A DNA stretch of 64,000 nt from Microbacterium hibisci (GTDB taxonomy: Bacteria; Actinomycetota; Actinomycetes; Actinomycetales; Microbacteriaceae): the NCBI RefSeq assembly GCF_015278255.1, contig NZ_JADIJC010000001.1, forward strand, positions 682,001 through 746,000, written 5' to 3'. Of this stretch, positions 10,234 to 18,963 are shown piece after piece. A program made the position numbers and the translations under genes. The notes below the pieces were generated by a model, which saw only the letters and a program-made list of their open reading frames with translations, searched no databases and was not told the DNA's origin. Each line of letters begins with the position of its first letter. Position 1 is the stretch's first letter.

Positions 10234-11229
10234 TCAGCCTGCGGGGCCGAGCTCCTGGAAGAGCGTGAGCTGGAGACCGCCCGGACCCCGCAGGCGCGCG
10301 TTGCGCGAGTTCCAGGGCGTGACGCGGGCGGACGCCTCGATCTCGGCGCCGCCGTGATCCAGACGCGCGACCGCGGCATCGGTGTCTGCCACCTCGAGCG
10401 CCAGGCGGATGCGGTCGCTCGGGGCGTCGCCGTCGGTCTCGACGCGGTCGATGAACTCCACCTGGGCGGGATTGGCGATCTCGAGCGTCGCGCGCCCTGC
10501 CGCGAGGATCGCGACGCGCGCGCCCCCGTCTGCCTCATACGCCTCGGCCTGCGGCATCCCGACGACGTCGCGATAGAACGCCAGGGTCTGCTCGAAGGCC
10601 GCCGCCTGCACGACCACGCGCAGCTGGGCGACCTCACCGACCGGCACCGGCGATGACACCGGCGCCGCCGCGTCGGCGGCCAGGGAGAGGAAGCGGGAGA
10701 GCGAGGTGCGCCCGGCGCCGTCGTGCGCCCAGGCCTCGATGGCGGCGAGCACCGCACCGCCCCAGGCGGCGCCGGCGACTTCGGCGCGCACACGGTCGGC
10801 ACCGGCGCGCACCAGGCGCGCCGACACCGCCCGCGCCACGCGCGCACGGCGCAGTGCGGCATCGCGCTCGTACTCCGCCTCGAGTCCCATGGCGGTGGCA
10901 TTGACGATCCCGAGGGCGAGACTGTCGGGCACGAACGAGTCGGCGATGGCCAGCGTCGCGGCGCGGACGGCGGCTGCGGCATCCGTCCCGTCCTCGCCGG
11001 CGAGGGTCTCTTCGAAGGTCGTGAGCCGCTCGTCGAGCCCGGCCCAGAGCACATCCGACTTCGATGAGAAGTAGTTGAAGAAGCTCGAGCGGCTGACCCC
11101 GGCTCGCTGGGCGATGTCGACGATCGAGGTCTGCTCGTAGCCCTGCTCGAGGAACAGCTCGCAGGCGGCCTCGGCGATGGTCTCACGCGACGACGCCTTG
11201 GGCCTTCCCGCGCGCGACTCCGTGGACAT
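10234..11229 (-). CDS. TetR-family regulator fused to a C-terminal glyoxalase/VOC domain
   Basis: 331 aa. Residues 15-60 are a TetR helix-turn-helix (SIVDIAQRAGVSRSSFFNYF). The middle is an all-helical TetR ligand domain. From about residue 200 a VOC fold follows (FEQTLAFYRDVVGMPQ ... IRLALEVADTDAAVARL ... LRGPGGLQLTLFQELGPAG). Most TetR proteins end near 200 aa. The VOC part may sense a small molecule or metal, or retain enzyme activity. Transcription looks leaderless, with TAGGGT at 11236-11241 and 6 nt to the ATG. It is divergent from lipB, though no functional link is evident. Confidence 0.86.
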   Translation of the reverse strand: MSTESRAGRPKASSRETIAEAACELFLEQGYEQTSIVDIAQRAGVSRSSFFNYFSSKSDVLWAGLDERLTTFEETLAGEDGTDAAAAVRAATLAIADSFVPDSLALGIVNATAMGLEAEYERDAALRRARVARAVSARLVRAGADRVRAEVAGAAWGGAVLAAIEAWAHDGAGRTSLSRFLSLAADAAAPVSSPVPVGEVAQLRVVVQAAAFEQTLAFYRDVVGMPQAEAYEADGGARVAILAAGRATLEIANPAQVEFIDRVETDGDAPSDRIRLALEVADTDAAVARLDHGGAEIEASARVTPWNSRNARLRGPGGLQLTLFQELGPAG

Positions 11230-11235
11230 GAAGCC

Positions 11236-11241
11236 ACCCTA
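11236..11241 (-). promoter_or_regulatory. -10 box, leaderless TetR-VOC gene
   Basis: TAGGGT followed by 6 nt and the ATG at 11229, so the transcript should start at or next to the start codon. Confidence 0.6.
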
Positions 11242-11357
11242 GGGCGCGACGCGCGGCGCGCGCCGATTCGCGGCGACGGACACGCCCCCGCGTCGACGCG
11301 GCGACCCGGATGTATTGTTGGACGCGATCCAGCAATCGCCACAAGCGAAGGAGCACG

Positions 11358-11996
11358 ATGCTCGACATCCAGACTGTCGGCCTCTCCCCCGACTACGTCC
11401 CCTACCTCGACGGCTGGGCCCTCCAGCGCGAGGTGCACGCCGGCGTGGTCGCGGGCACGCGGCCCGACACGCTGCTGCTGCTGGAGCATGAACCGGTGTA
11501 CACGGCGGGCGCGCGTACCGCGCGTCACGAACGCCCGACCGACGGCACGCCCGTCGTCGACGTCGACCGCGGCGGCAAGATCACGTGGCACGGCCCGGGC
11601 CAGCTCGTCGGCTATCCGATCGTCCGGCTGGCCGAACCGGTCGACGTCGTCGCACACGTGCGCCGGCTCGAGCAGCTGCTGATCGAGGTGCTCGCCGAGT
11701 ACGACGTCGAGGGCTATCGGGTCGAAGGCCGCAGCGGCGTGTGGGTGCGCCGCCCCCTCGGTGAGGACAAGGTCGCCGCCATCGGTGTGCGCGTGCAGCG
11801 CGGCGTCACGATGCACGGCTTCGCCCTCAACTGCGACAACTCCCTCGCCGGCTTCCGCGGGATCATCCCGTGCGGGATCACGGATGCCGGGGTGACGACG
11901 CTCAGCGAGATCGCCGGCGCCGACATCGCCCCCGCCGACGTGCACGACACCGTGACCCGCGTGTTCGCCGCCGACTTCGCGGGGGTGCCGGCATGA
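11358..11996 (+). CDS. lipB: Octanoyltransferase LipB
   Basis: Transfers octanoyl from acyl carrier protein to lipoyl domains, the first step of lipoate assembly. 212 aa with [37 protein letters not shown], and the Cys-containing [14 protein letters not shown] that forms the acyl-enzyme. ATG 11358 has AAGGAG 5 nt upstream. TATTGT at 11313-11318 is a candidate -10. It overlaps lipA by ATGA, so the two genes form a coupled lipoylation operon. Confidence 0.97.
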   Translation: MLDIQTVGLSPDYVPYLDGWALQREVHAGVVAGTRPDTLLLLEHEPVYTAGARTARHERPTDGTPVVDVDRGGKITWHGPGQLVGYPIVRLAEPVDVVAHVRRLEQLLIEVLAEYDVEGYRVEGRSGVWVRRPLGEDKVAAIGVRVQRGVTMHGFALNCDNSLAGFRGIIPCGITDAGVTTLSEIAGADIAPADVHDTVTRVFAADFAGVPA

Positions 11997-13048
11997 GCGC
12001 GTGCGGCACGGCCTCGAGCGCGTCGGCGGGCGCCGCGGGCGCGGCATCCGTCCCCTCCTCCGGTCCTGACGGACGCAAGCTGCTGCGCCTCGAGGTGCGC
12101 AACGCCCAGACGCCCATCGAGCGGAAGCCGGACTGGATCAAGACCCGGGCGAAGATGGGACCGGAGTACCAGGCGCTGCACTCTCTCGTGAAGACCGAGG
12201 AGCTGCACACGGTCTGCCAGGAGGCCGGCTGTCCCAACATCTACGAGTGCTGGGAGGACCGCGAGGCGACGTTCCTCATCGGCGGCTCGCAGTGCACCCG
12301 CCGCTGCGACTTCTGCCAGATCGACACCGGCAAGCCGGCCGACTACGACATCGACGAGCCGCGCCGCGTGGCCGAGAGCGTCGTGCGCATGAACCTGCGG
12401 TACGCGACCGTCACGGGCGTCGCGCGCGACGACCTGGCCGACGGCGGCGCGTGGCTGCACGCCGAGACGGTGCGGCAGATCCACGCGATGAACCCGAACA
12501 CCGGGGTCGAGATCCTGGCGACCGACTTCAACGGCGACCCGGCGCTGCTGGGAGAGGTCTTCGACAGCCGGCCCGAGGTGTTCGCGCACAACGTCGAGAC
12601 GGTGCCGCGCATCTTCAAGCGCATCCGGCCCGCCTTCCGGTACGAGCGGTCGCTCGACGTGCTGACGCAGGCGCGCGACGCGGGCCTCATCACCAAGTCG
12701 AACCTCATCCTCGGCATGGGCGAGGAGCCTGAGGAGGTCGTGCAGGCGCTGGAAGACCTGCACGCCGCGGGCACCGACATCATCACGATCACCCAGTACC
12801 TGCGCCCGACGCCCCGGCACCTTCCGGTCGCCCGCTGGGTCAAGCCGCAGGAGTTCGTGGAGTTCAAGGAGGAGGCCGAGCGGATCGGCTTCCTCGGCGT
12901 GCTGGCCGGCCCGCTCGTGCGGTCGTCGTATCGGGCAGGGCGCCTATGGGCGCAGTCGATGCTCTCGAAGGGCCGCAGCATCCCCGATCACCTCGCGCAC
13001 ATCGCCGAGGACGTACACGTCGAGCGCGGGTTCGCGCAGGCCGTCTGA
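11993..13048 (+). CDS. lipA: Lipoyl synthase LipA
   Basis: Radical-SAM enzyme that inserts two sulfurs into protein-bound octanoyl groups. 351 aa. The auxiliary cluster Cys are in [12 protein letters not shown] and the radical-SAM CX3CX2C is CTRRCDFC. A conserved C-terminal RSSYRAG is present. ATG 11993 overlaps the lipB stop. The first 25 residues are Ala/Ser-rich and not conserved in the family, so a slightly later start is possible. Confidence 0.97.
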   Translation: MSACGTASSASAGAAGAASVPSSGPDGRKLLRLEVRNAQTPIERKPDWIKTRAKMGPEYQALHSLVKTEELHTVCQEAGCPNIYECWEDREATFLIGGSQCTRRCDFCQIDTGKPADYDIDEPRRVAESVVRMNLRYATVTGVARDDLADGGAWLHAETVRQIHAMNPNTGVEILATDFNGDPALLGEVFDSRPEVFAHNVETVPRIFKRIRPAFRYERSLDVLTQARDAGLITKSNLILGMGEEPEEVVQALEDLHAAGTDIITITQYLRPTPRHLPVARWVKPQEFVEFKEEAERIGFLGVLAGPLVRSSYRAGRLWAQSMLSKGRSIPDHLAHIAEDVHVERGFAQAV

Positions 13049-13087
13049 GGCGCGCCGGCCGGGCGAAGCCGGGCGAACCGCGCGGGT

Positions 13088-13588
13088 TCAGTCCGCGCTC
13101 GTCACGGACAGCACGCCGCCGTCCGAGTCGAGGTTCACCAGCAGCACGTCGTCGGTGGCGTCGGGGTCGAGCGCGTACTCGAGCACCGCGAACGGGTCGG
13201 CGCCGCCGTGCTCGTCGGCGAGGATCGTCATGCTCATGAGCTGCAGCGAGCGGATGACGTCGATGTGGACGTCGCCAGAGATGTCGACCAGAACGTCCTC
13301 GAGCGCCTCCCCCAGCGCCTCCTGCTGCTGCAGGATGTACTCGGTCACCTCGCTGGTGCGATCGCTCAGTTCGTTCACCATCGCGTTGCGCGCGCTCCGA
13401 TCGATGTCCTCGATCGAGGAGATCAGCGCGGCCGCGACGTCGAGCGCCGCCTCGGAGACGTCGTCCTGGTCGGGGGCCGTCAGATCCACCGTGACGGACT
13501 GGTCGCCCAACTCGACGTTCTCCGACCAGAAGATCGATCCGTCAGGCCCCGATTCGAGGAGTCCGAAGTAGTCGTGCTCGATCGCCAT
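13088..13588 (-). CDS. DUF2004-like small acidic protein
   Basis: 166 aa and strongly acidic, beginning MAIEHDYFGLLESG and containing WSENVELGDQSVTVDLTA. The pattern matches the DUF2004 family of unknown function, as I recall it. There are no membrane segments or catalytic motifs. ATG 13588 has GGGG close upstream; an in-frame TTG at 13606 is less likely. It is convergent with lipA, and ftsY lies upstream on the same strand. I cannot assign a function. Confidence 0.72.
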   Translation of the reverse strand: MAIEHDYFGLLESGPDGSIFWSENVELGDQSVTVDLTAPDQDDVSEAALDVAAALISSIEDIDRSARNAMVNELSDRTSEVTEYILQQQEALGEALEDVLVDISGDVHIDVIRSLQLMSMTILADEHGGADPFAVLEYALDPDATDDVLLVNLDSDGGVLSVTSAD

Positions 13589-13669
13589 GACCCCATGAAA
13601 GCGCAACGAGCGCGTCGGCGATAGCCCGAACGCGGCATGGCGCGGATTCGGTGCGATCGGCGCCTCGGA

Positions 13670-14542
13670 TCAGTCCACGAGGGATGCCGCGAACACGTGC
13701 GGGGTGAAGCCGGTGAGGTCTCCGATGCCCTCGCCCTGGCCCAGCAGCTTCACCGGGATTCCGGTGCGCTCCTGCACCGCGAGGACGAATCCGCCCTTGG
13801 CGGAGCCGTCGAGCTTCGTGATCACGAGACCCGTCACCCCGGCGTGCTCGAGGAACGCCTGGGCCTGCATGACGCCGTTCTGGCCGGTGGTGGCATCGAG
13901 CACGAGCAGCACCTCACTGATGGGCGCCTGCTTCTCGATGACCCGGCGGATCTTGCTGAGCTCGTCCATGAGCCCGCCTTTGGTGTGAAGGCGTCCGGCG
14001 GTGTCGACGAGGACGATCTCGGTGCCGGTGTTCTTGGCGTACTCGATCGTCTGGAAGGCGACGGATGCCGGATCCTGGCCCTCCTGCTGCGGCCGCACGA
14101 TGGTCGCCCCGCCTCGCTCGGCCCAGGTGGCGAGCTGGTCGACGGCGGCCGCGCGGAACGTGTCTGCCGCGCCGACGACGACGGATCGCCCGTAGCGCTG
14201 CAGGAACTTGGCGAACTTGCCGATCGTGGTGGTCTTGCCGACGCCGTTCACGCCGACGACGAGCACGACGGCCGGCCGCTCGGTGAGACGCAGGGTGGTG
14301 TCGAACTTCGCGAAGTGCTCTTCGAGGGTCTCCTTCAGCATGCGCTGGAGGTCGCGCGGGTCGGTGGTGCGGAAGCGCTCGACCTTGTCGCGGAGCTCGT
14401 CGACGATCCGCTCGGTGATGTCGGGACCGAAGTCCGCCGTCAGCAGCGCCGTCTCGAGGTCTTCCCACGTGTTCTCGTCGATCGTGGGCTTGACGAACAT
14501 GCCGCGCAGCGCGCGACCGAGCGACCAGGAGCTCTCTGCCAT
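13670..14542 (-). CDS. ftsY: SRP receptor FtsY
   Basis: GTPase that receives the SRP-ribosome complex at the membrane. 290 aa with NG domain motifs GVNGVGKTTTIGKFA, ADTFRAAAVDQL, DTAGRLHTKGGLMDEL and TKLDGSAKGG. The long acidic A-domain of E. coli FtsY is absent, as is common in actinobacteria. Transcription appears leaderless: TAGGGT at 14550-14555 is 7 nt from the ATG. It follows smc on the same strand with a small hairpin between. Confidence 0.96.
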   Translation of the reverse strand: MAESSWSLGRALRGMFVKPTIDENTWEDLETALLTADFGPDITERIVDELRDKVERFRTTDPRDLQRMLKETLEEHFAKFDTTLRLTERPAVVLVVGVNGVGKTTTIGKFAKFLQRYGRSVVVGAADTFRAAAVDQLATWAERGGATIVRPQQEGQDPASVAFQTIEYAKNTGTEIVLVDTAGRLHTKGGLMDELSKIRRVIEKQAPISEVLLVLDATTGQNGVMQAQAFLEHAGVTGLVITKLDGSAKGGFVLAVQERTGIPVKLLGQGEGIGDLTGFTPHVFAASLVD

Positions 14543-14549
14543 GGGTTAA

Positions 14550-14555
14550 ACCCTA
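14550..14555 (-). promoter_or_regulatory. -10 box, leaderless ftsY
   Basis: TAGGGT, then 7 nt, then the ftsY ATG. The spacer forms the palindrome-like GGGTT-A-AACCC with the box edge. Confidence 0.55.
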
Positions 14556-14559
14556 TTGG

Positions 14560-14577
14560 CTCGCCGGGGCGGGCGAG
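14560..14577 (-). terminator. Weak hairpin after smc
   Basis: CTCGCC and GGCGAG with a 6-nt loop, about 17 nt past the smc stop. A possible weak terminator separating smc from ftsY. Confidence 0.35.
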
Positions 14578-14593
14578 CGACGGACGGATGCCG

Positions 14594-17500
14594 TCACGCG
14601 ACGCGCTCGCCGACCCGCTGGCCGACCACGGCCGAGACGCCGTCCTGGCGCATCGAGACCCCGTACAGCGCGTCGGCGATCTCCATCGTGCGCTTCTGGT
14701 GCGTGATGACGATGAGCTGGCTGGACGCCCGCAGCTGTTCGAAGACGCCGAGCAGCCGCCCGAGGTTGGCATCGTCGAGGGCCGCCTCGACCTCGTCGAG
14801 GATGTAGAAGGGACTCGGCCGCGCCTTGAAGATCGCGGTGAGGAGCGCCACGGCCGCCAGGGAGCGCTCGCCGCCCGACAGGAGCGACAGCCGCTCGATC
14901 TTCTTGCCCACCGGCCGCACCGCGACCTCGATGCCCGTGGTGAGCGGTGCATCCGGGTCGGTCAGCGAGATCGACCCCGTGCCCCCGGGGAAGAGGATGG
15001 GGAAGACCTCGCCGAACGCGACCTTCGTGTCTTCGAACGCGGCGAGGAAGATCGACTGCATCCGCTCGTCGAGCTCCTCGATGATCGTCAGCAGGTCCTT
15101 GCGCGTCTGCGTGAGGTCGGCCAGCTGCTCCGTCATGAACTTGTGCCGCTGCTCGAGGGCCTCGAACTCTTCGAGAGCGAGCGGATTGACGCGACCGAGC
15201 TGCGCGAGCTTCCGCTCCGCCTCCTGCAGCCTCCGGCGCTGCGCCGCGCGGTCGTAGGGGACGGATGCCGCTTCCTGCCCGTCGCCCTCAGTCGGAGTGG
15301 CACCGGACCCCGCGGCCGGCACAGGCTGGTCAGGACCATATTCCGAAATGAGAATGTCTTCGTCGAGACTCAATTCGGACTGGACGCGTTCGAGCAGGCC
15401 GGTGACGTGAAGCCGCTTCTCGTGGATCTGGAGCTCGAGGCTGTGGACGCTCTCCGTGAGGCTCGCCAGCCGCTCGCGCACCGAGGACTCCTGAGCCCGC
15501 AGCTGACCGAGCTCGGCGCTGACAGCGGTGCGCTCGGCTTCGGCTGCGACGAGTTCCGCGCGCGCCTGCGCGAGGGAGCGGTCCACCGAGTCGATGACCG
15601 CGGGCAGCTGGCCGGCCACTCCGGCGGCGATCTCGCGCTGGGCGCGCCGGATCACGGCACGGCGCGCGGCTTCGGCGGCCGCCCCGCGCTCCCGTTCGCG
15701 CTGACGTTCCAGGGCGACGACGCGCGCTTCACCGGCGCGGATGCGCTCGCGCAGTGTCTCGACGTCGAGACGGGCGCGCATCTCGGCGTCACGCGCCTCT
15801 TCGAGCGCGGCGAGCATGCCCTCGCGGGCCGAGGCATCGAGGATCGGCCGCGGCGCTTCGAGCGCTGCCGTGAGCTGATCGTCCGCCGACCGCGCGGAGG
15901 CCTCGGCGTCTTCGACCGCTGCGGCCGCTTGCGCCACGCCGGCGGCGAGCCGGTCGCACTCCGCCACCGCTGCCTCGTGGCGGACGGTGGCGCGGTTGAC
16001 CTGCTCGGCATGTGCGGCCAGGGCGGCGTCGTATTCGCGCAGCGTCGCGAGCGCGGTCTTCGTCCGGTGCCGGGCGGCCTCGAGCTCGCGGGTCGCGTCG
16101 CCCAACGCCTCCCGCAGTGAGCCGGCCACCACGGCGATCTCGTCGCGGCGCTCGGCTGCGGCATCCCGTTCCGCCGCCAGCTCCAGCCGCGATCGCGACG
16201 CCCCCGAGCCCGCCCGCAGCGAGGATCGGGTGTAGACCTCGCCGCGGCGCGTGACGACGGTGATCGGGCCACCCGACGCGGCGTCGGCCAGCGCCGCCCC
16301 CGCCGCGCGCGCGGTATCGAGATCGTCTGCCACGACCACGTACGAGAGCAGGCTGAGCACGCCTTCGGGCGCGGTCACGACCTCGCGGGCCGCCGTCACG
16401 CCCGCGATCTCCGGGAAGGTCGGCCGCATCGTCCCCGCGTCGGCGATGACGATGTCGACGAGGCCGGCGTCGGCCTCCCGTGCGGCATCCGCCAGGGCGA
16501 ACGCGCTCGCGCGGTCGTCGACGAGCACACCCTCGGCGATCGGTCCGAGGACCGCGGCGATCGCGGCCTCGAAGCCCGCTCTCACCTGGACCGCGTCGCC
16601 CACCAGGCCACGGACACCGGCATGCTCGTCGGCGATCAGCGCCGAGGCGCCGTTCTTCACATCGAGCGCGCGGCTGAGGGCCGTCGTCTGCGCGGTCAGC
16701 GCCTCGCGCTCCCTCTCGGCGGCGTGGAGCCGCTCACGCAGCGACGCCGTCTCGGCCTCCGCCTCGGCGGCATCGCGCTGCGCCCGCTCGTAGGCCGCGG
16801 CCTGATCGGCCGACGATCCCTCGGGCACGAGGTCGGGGTCGACGCCGGCGAGGATCTCCTCGGCGTCGGCACGGCGTACGAGTGCGGCATCGAGCGCCCG
16901 CTGCTGCCGCTCGACCGCGCCACGCACCGCGGCCAGAGCGGAGGCCGCGGCCTCCGCGGTGCCGCGCAGCGCGGTGATGCGCATGTCGTGCTCCGACACC
17001 AGCGCACTCTGCGCCGCGATGTCGGTGTCGAGCGCATCGAGCTCGGCCCGCGCGCGCGTCACCTCGCGTGCGGCCTCGGCAGCGGCGTCCTGCGCGGCGC
17101 CGAGTCCGTCCGAGACCTCGTCGATCTCGCCGCGCGCCTCATCGATCATCGCCTGCGAGACCGTCGTCAGCTCGATGCGCCCCTCATCCTCGGCGTCGCC
17201 GAGCAGCGCCAGCCGCTGACCGGCCAGCGCGTACAGGCTGCGGAGTCGCTCCTGCACCCGCTCGAGCCCGTGCGCCACGCGACGCGCGCGGTCGACTGCC
17301 TCGGAACGCTGATCGCTCTCGAGCTGCTCGATCCGCACGCGGGCGTTGTCGAGCCGCTCCTGCAGCACCAGCCGCTCCGCGTGGCGCTCCTGCTCGCTCT
17401 GCGCGTGCGAGGCGAGCTCGGCGCGAAGCCCGACGAGCTCGTCCGCGAAGAGCCGCGCCTTGGCGTCGCGGACGACCGCGGCGATCGTGGCCGCCTCACG

Positions 17501-18136
17501 GGCGATCTCGGCCTGCCGTCCCAGCGGCTTGAGCTGCCGTCGGAGCTCGCCCGCCAGGTCGCTGAGGCGCGTGAGGTTCGTCTCCATCGCGTCGAGCTTG
17601 CGCAGCGTCTTCTCTTTGCGGCGACGGTGCTTGAGGATGCCGGCCGCCTCCTCGATGAACCCCCGACGGTCTTCCGGCGTCGCCTGCAGCACGCTGTCGA
17701 GGCGGCCCTGGCCGACGATGACGTGCATCTCGCGACCGAGACCGGAATCGCTCAGGAGCTCCTGCACATCCAGCAGGCGACACGGCTCGCCGTTGATGGC
17801 GTACTCGCTCGTGCCGTTGCGGAAAAGCGTGCGCGAGATCGTCACCTCGGAGTACTCGATCGGAAGCGCGCCGTCGCTGTTGTCGATCGTGAGCTGCACC
17901 TCCGCGCGACCGAGCGGGCCGCGGGTGGCGGTGCCGGCGAAGATGACGTCCTCCATCTTGCCGCCGCGGAGAGTCTTGGCGCCCTGCTCCCCCATGACCC
18001 AGGCGAGCGCGTCGACGACATTGGACTTGCCCGAGCCGTTCGGACCGACGATGCAGGTGACACCCGGCTCGAGGGCGAAGGTCGTCGGCTGGGCGAACGA
18101 CTTGAACCCTTTGAGCGTCAGGCTCTTCAGGTGCAT
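14594..18136 (-). CDS. smc: Chromosome segregation ATPase SMC
   Basis: Condensin subunit that organises and segregates the chromosome with ScpA/ScpB. 1180 aa, full length for the family. N-terminal Walker A GPNGSGKSNVVDALAWVMGE and QGRLD-type Q-loop region. Long Arg/Glu/Ala coiled coils are interrupted by a hinge around residues 490-640 (VRGLVGDAVQVRAGFEAAI ... GGPITVVTRRGEVY). C-terminal signature LLSGGERSLAAVALL and Walker B FYILDEVEAALDD. In the usual actinobacterial order it precedes ftsY. Confidence 0.97.
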   Translation of the reverse strand: MHLKSLTLKGFKSFAQPTTFALEPGVTCIVGPNGSGKSNVVDALAWVMGEQGAKTLRGGKMEDVIFAGTATRGPLGRAEVQLTIDNSDGALPIEYSEVTISRTLFRNGTSEYAINGEPCRLLDVQELLSDSGLGREMHVIVGQGRLDSVLQATPEDRRGFIEEAAGILKHRRRKEKTLRKLDAMETNLTRLSDLAGELRRQLKPLGRQAEIAREAATIAAVVRDAKARLFADELVGLRAELASHAQSEQERHAERLVLQERLDNARVRIEQLESDQRSEAVDRARRVAHGLERVQERLRSLYALAGQRLALLGDAEDEGRIELTTVSQAMIDEARGEIDEVSDGLGAAQDAAAEAAREVTRARAELDALDTDIAAQSALVSEHDMRITALRGTAEAAASALAAVRGAVERQQRALDAALVRRADAEEILAGVDPDLVPEGSSADQAAAYERAQRDAAEAEAETASLRERLHAAEREREALTAQTTALSRALDVKNGASALIADEHAGVRGLVGDAVQVRAGFEAAIAAVLGPIAEGVLVDDRASAFALADAAREADAGLVDIVIADAGTMRPTFPEIAGVTAAREVVTAPEGVLSLLSYVVVADDLDTARAAGAALADAASGGPITVVTRRGEVYTRSSLRAGSGASRSRLELAAERDAAAERRDEIAVVAGSLREALGDATRELEAARHRTKTALATLREYDAALAAHAEQVNRATVRHEAAVAECDRLAAGVAQAAAAVEDAEASARSADDQLTAALEAPRPILDASAREGMLAALEEARDAEMRARLDVETLRERIRAGEARVVALERQRERERGAAAEAARRAVIRRAQREIAAGVAGQLPAVIDSVDRSLAQARAELVAAEAERTAVSAELGQLRAQESSVRERLASLTESVHSLELQIHEKRLHVTGLLERVQSELSLDEDILISEYGPDQPVPAAGSGATPTEGDGQEAASVPYDRAAQRRRLQEAERKLAQLGRVNPLALEEFEALEQRHKFMTEQLADLTQTRKDLLTIIEELDERMQSIFLAAFEDTKVAFGEVFPILFPGGTGSISLTDPDAPLTTGIEVAVRPVGKKIERLSLLSGGERSLAAVALLTAIFKARPSPFYILDEVEAALDDANLGRLLGVFEQLRASSQLIVITHQKRTMEIADALYGVSMRQDGVSAVVGQRVGERVA

Positions 18137-18260
18137 GGCACGCCCCCACCCCGGCTCGTTTACCCGCCTACGCTACCGGAGCGGGACGCCGATACCGGGC
18201 CGACGGGCCGGGCCGACGCGATCGCGACACGCCATGAGATCACCGAATCTGCGAGAAAGC

Positions 18261-18290
18261 TTGACGCGGGTATCCCGGGCACGCTAGCGT
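18261..18290 (+). promoter_or_regulatory. Near-consensus sigma-70 promoter of the peptide/GNAT cassette
   Basis: TTGACG (18261-18266), an 18-bp spacer and TAGCGT (18285-18290). This is one of the best -35/-10 pairs in the window. It lies about 35 nt upstream of the peptide ORF start. Confidence 0.65.
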
Positions 18291-18328
18291 CACTCTCTGC
18301 GTCTGAAGTCGAGAAAGGAGGTCCCCCG

Positions 18329-18448
18329 ATGATGCTGATGAATCCCACTGGAATCGCCGCCCGTGATGGCGGAGCGATTCGTGCCGTCGCGTCGGGGACC
18401 GTCTCCTTCGGCGCTGTGCTGAGCGGCCGCTTCCCCGCCGCCATCTGA
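18329..18448 (+). CDS. 39-aa peptide ORF (leader peptide or small secreted/modified peptide)
   Basis: A short ORF starting MMLMNPTGIAARDGG and ending VLSGRFPAAI, with AAAGGAGGT 6 nt upstream (18314-18322), the strongest Shine-Dalgarno in the window. A good promoter precedes it. It has a Gly-Gly pair at residues 14-15 followed by a Ser/Gly/Val-rich hydrophobic stretch. I do not recognise the peptide. It could be a translated leader controlling the downstream genes, since two hairpins follow its stop, or a precursor peptide with a double-Gly site. The signals for translation are clear; the function is unknown. Confidence 0.6.
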   Translation: MMLMNPTGIAARDGGAIRAVASGTVSFGAVLSGRFPAAI

Positions 18449-18619
18449 TCCCCGCAGGGGCCGAGTCTGCCCGCTTCCGGGCGCGACCTGTCTGCTGCGC
18501 CGCACCCGCATCGCGGTGCTGAGCGCGCTCCCCCTGCATCTCCGACCCGTCGTGCTGCGGCACGGCATCTCCGCCTCCGGCGCTCGCCCGAGGCATCCTT
18601 CCCACACGAAAGAGCAATC
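18449..18619 (+). promoter_or_regulatory. Leader segment with two hairpins between peptide ORF and 84-aa gene
   Basis: 171 nt. Directly after the peptide stop lie CCCC-GCA-GGGG (18450-18460) and GCCCG-CTTC-CGGGC (18469-18482). No T-run follows. The layout suits attenuation or translational control of the genes behind it, but no antiterminator pairing is obvious. Confidence 0.35.
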
Positions 18620-18874
18620 ATGAACACTCTGCACGCGCCGCAGCGCCCCTCGGGCCTTCCCGATACGCTGCGGCTCCCGAGCCGCGACGACCGCATCTCG
18701 CTCCTCGACCGCCTGGCCCTGCATGTCGGCCTCCGGCTGCTTCTGTGGAGCGCACAGCGCACGCGGTTCGCCGACGATCGCCACCGGCACGCTTCGGCCT
18801 ACCGGCAGCAGCAGGAGGAGGAGGCCCGCAGGCTGGCCTACCTCCGCGGGGTCCTCCTCGCGCACCCGCTGTGA
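18620..18874 (+). CDS. 84-aa basic protein of unknown function
   Basis: Begins MNTLHAPQRPSGLPD. It has a hydrophobic segment LLDRLALHVGLRLLLWSAQR at residues 28-47, then a charged tail with YRQQQEEEARRLAYLRG. GAAAGAG precedes the ATG. The hydrophobic stretch is interrupted by Arg and His, so it looks more like an amphipathic helix than a true membrane span. It lies between the peptide ORF and the GNAT pair, apparently in one transcription unit. No family is recognised. Confidence 0.65.
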   Translation: MNTLHAPQRPSGLPDTLRLPSRDDRISLLDRLALHVGLRLLLWSAQRTRFADDRHRHASAYRQQQEEEARRLAYLRGVLLAHPL

Positions 18875-18963
18875 CAGTCCTCGGGTCCGCCGCCCCTCAG
18901 TGGGCGGCGGACCCACCCCTTGACACGACCCACATCCACTCGCAACGCAAGGACGCACCGAAA

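Noticed and set aside
14543..14553. GGGTT-A-AACCC palindrome before ftsY as an operator
   Set aside because: It coincides with the -10 box and spacer of a leaderless promoter, which explains it sufficiently.
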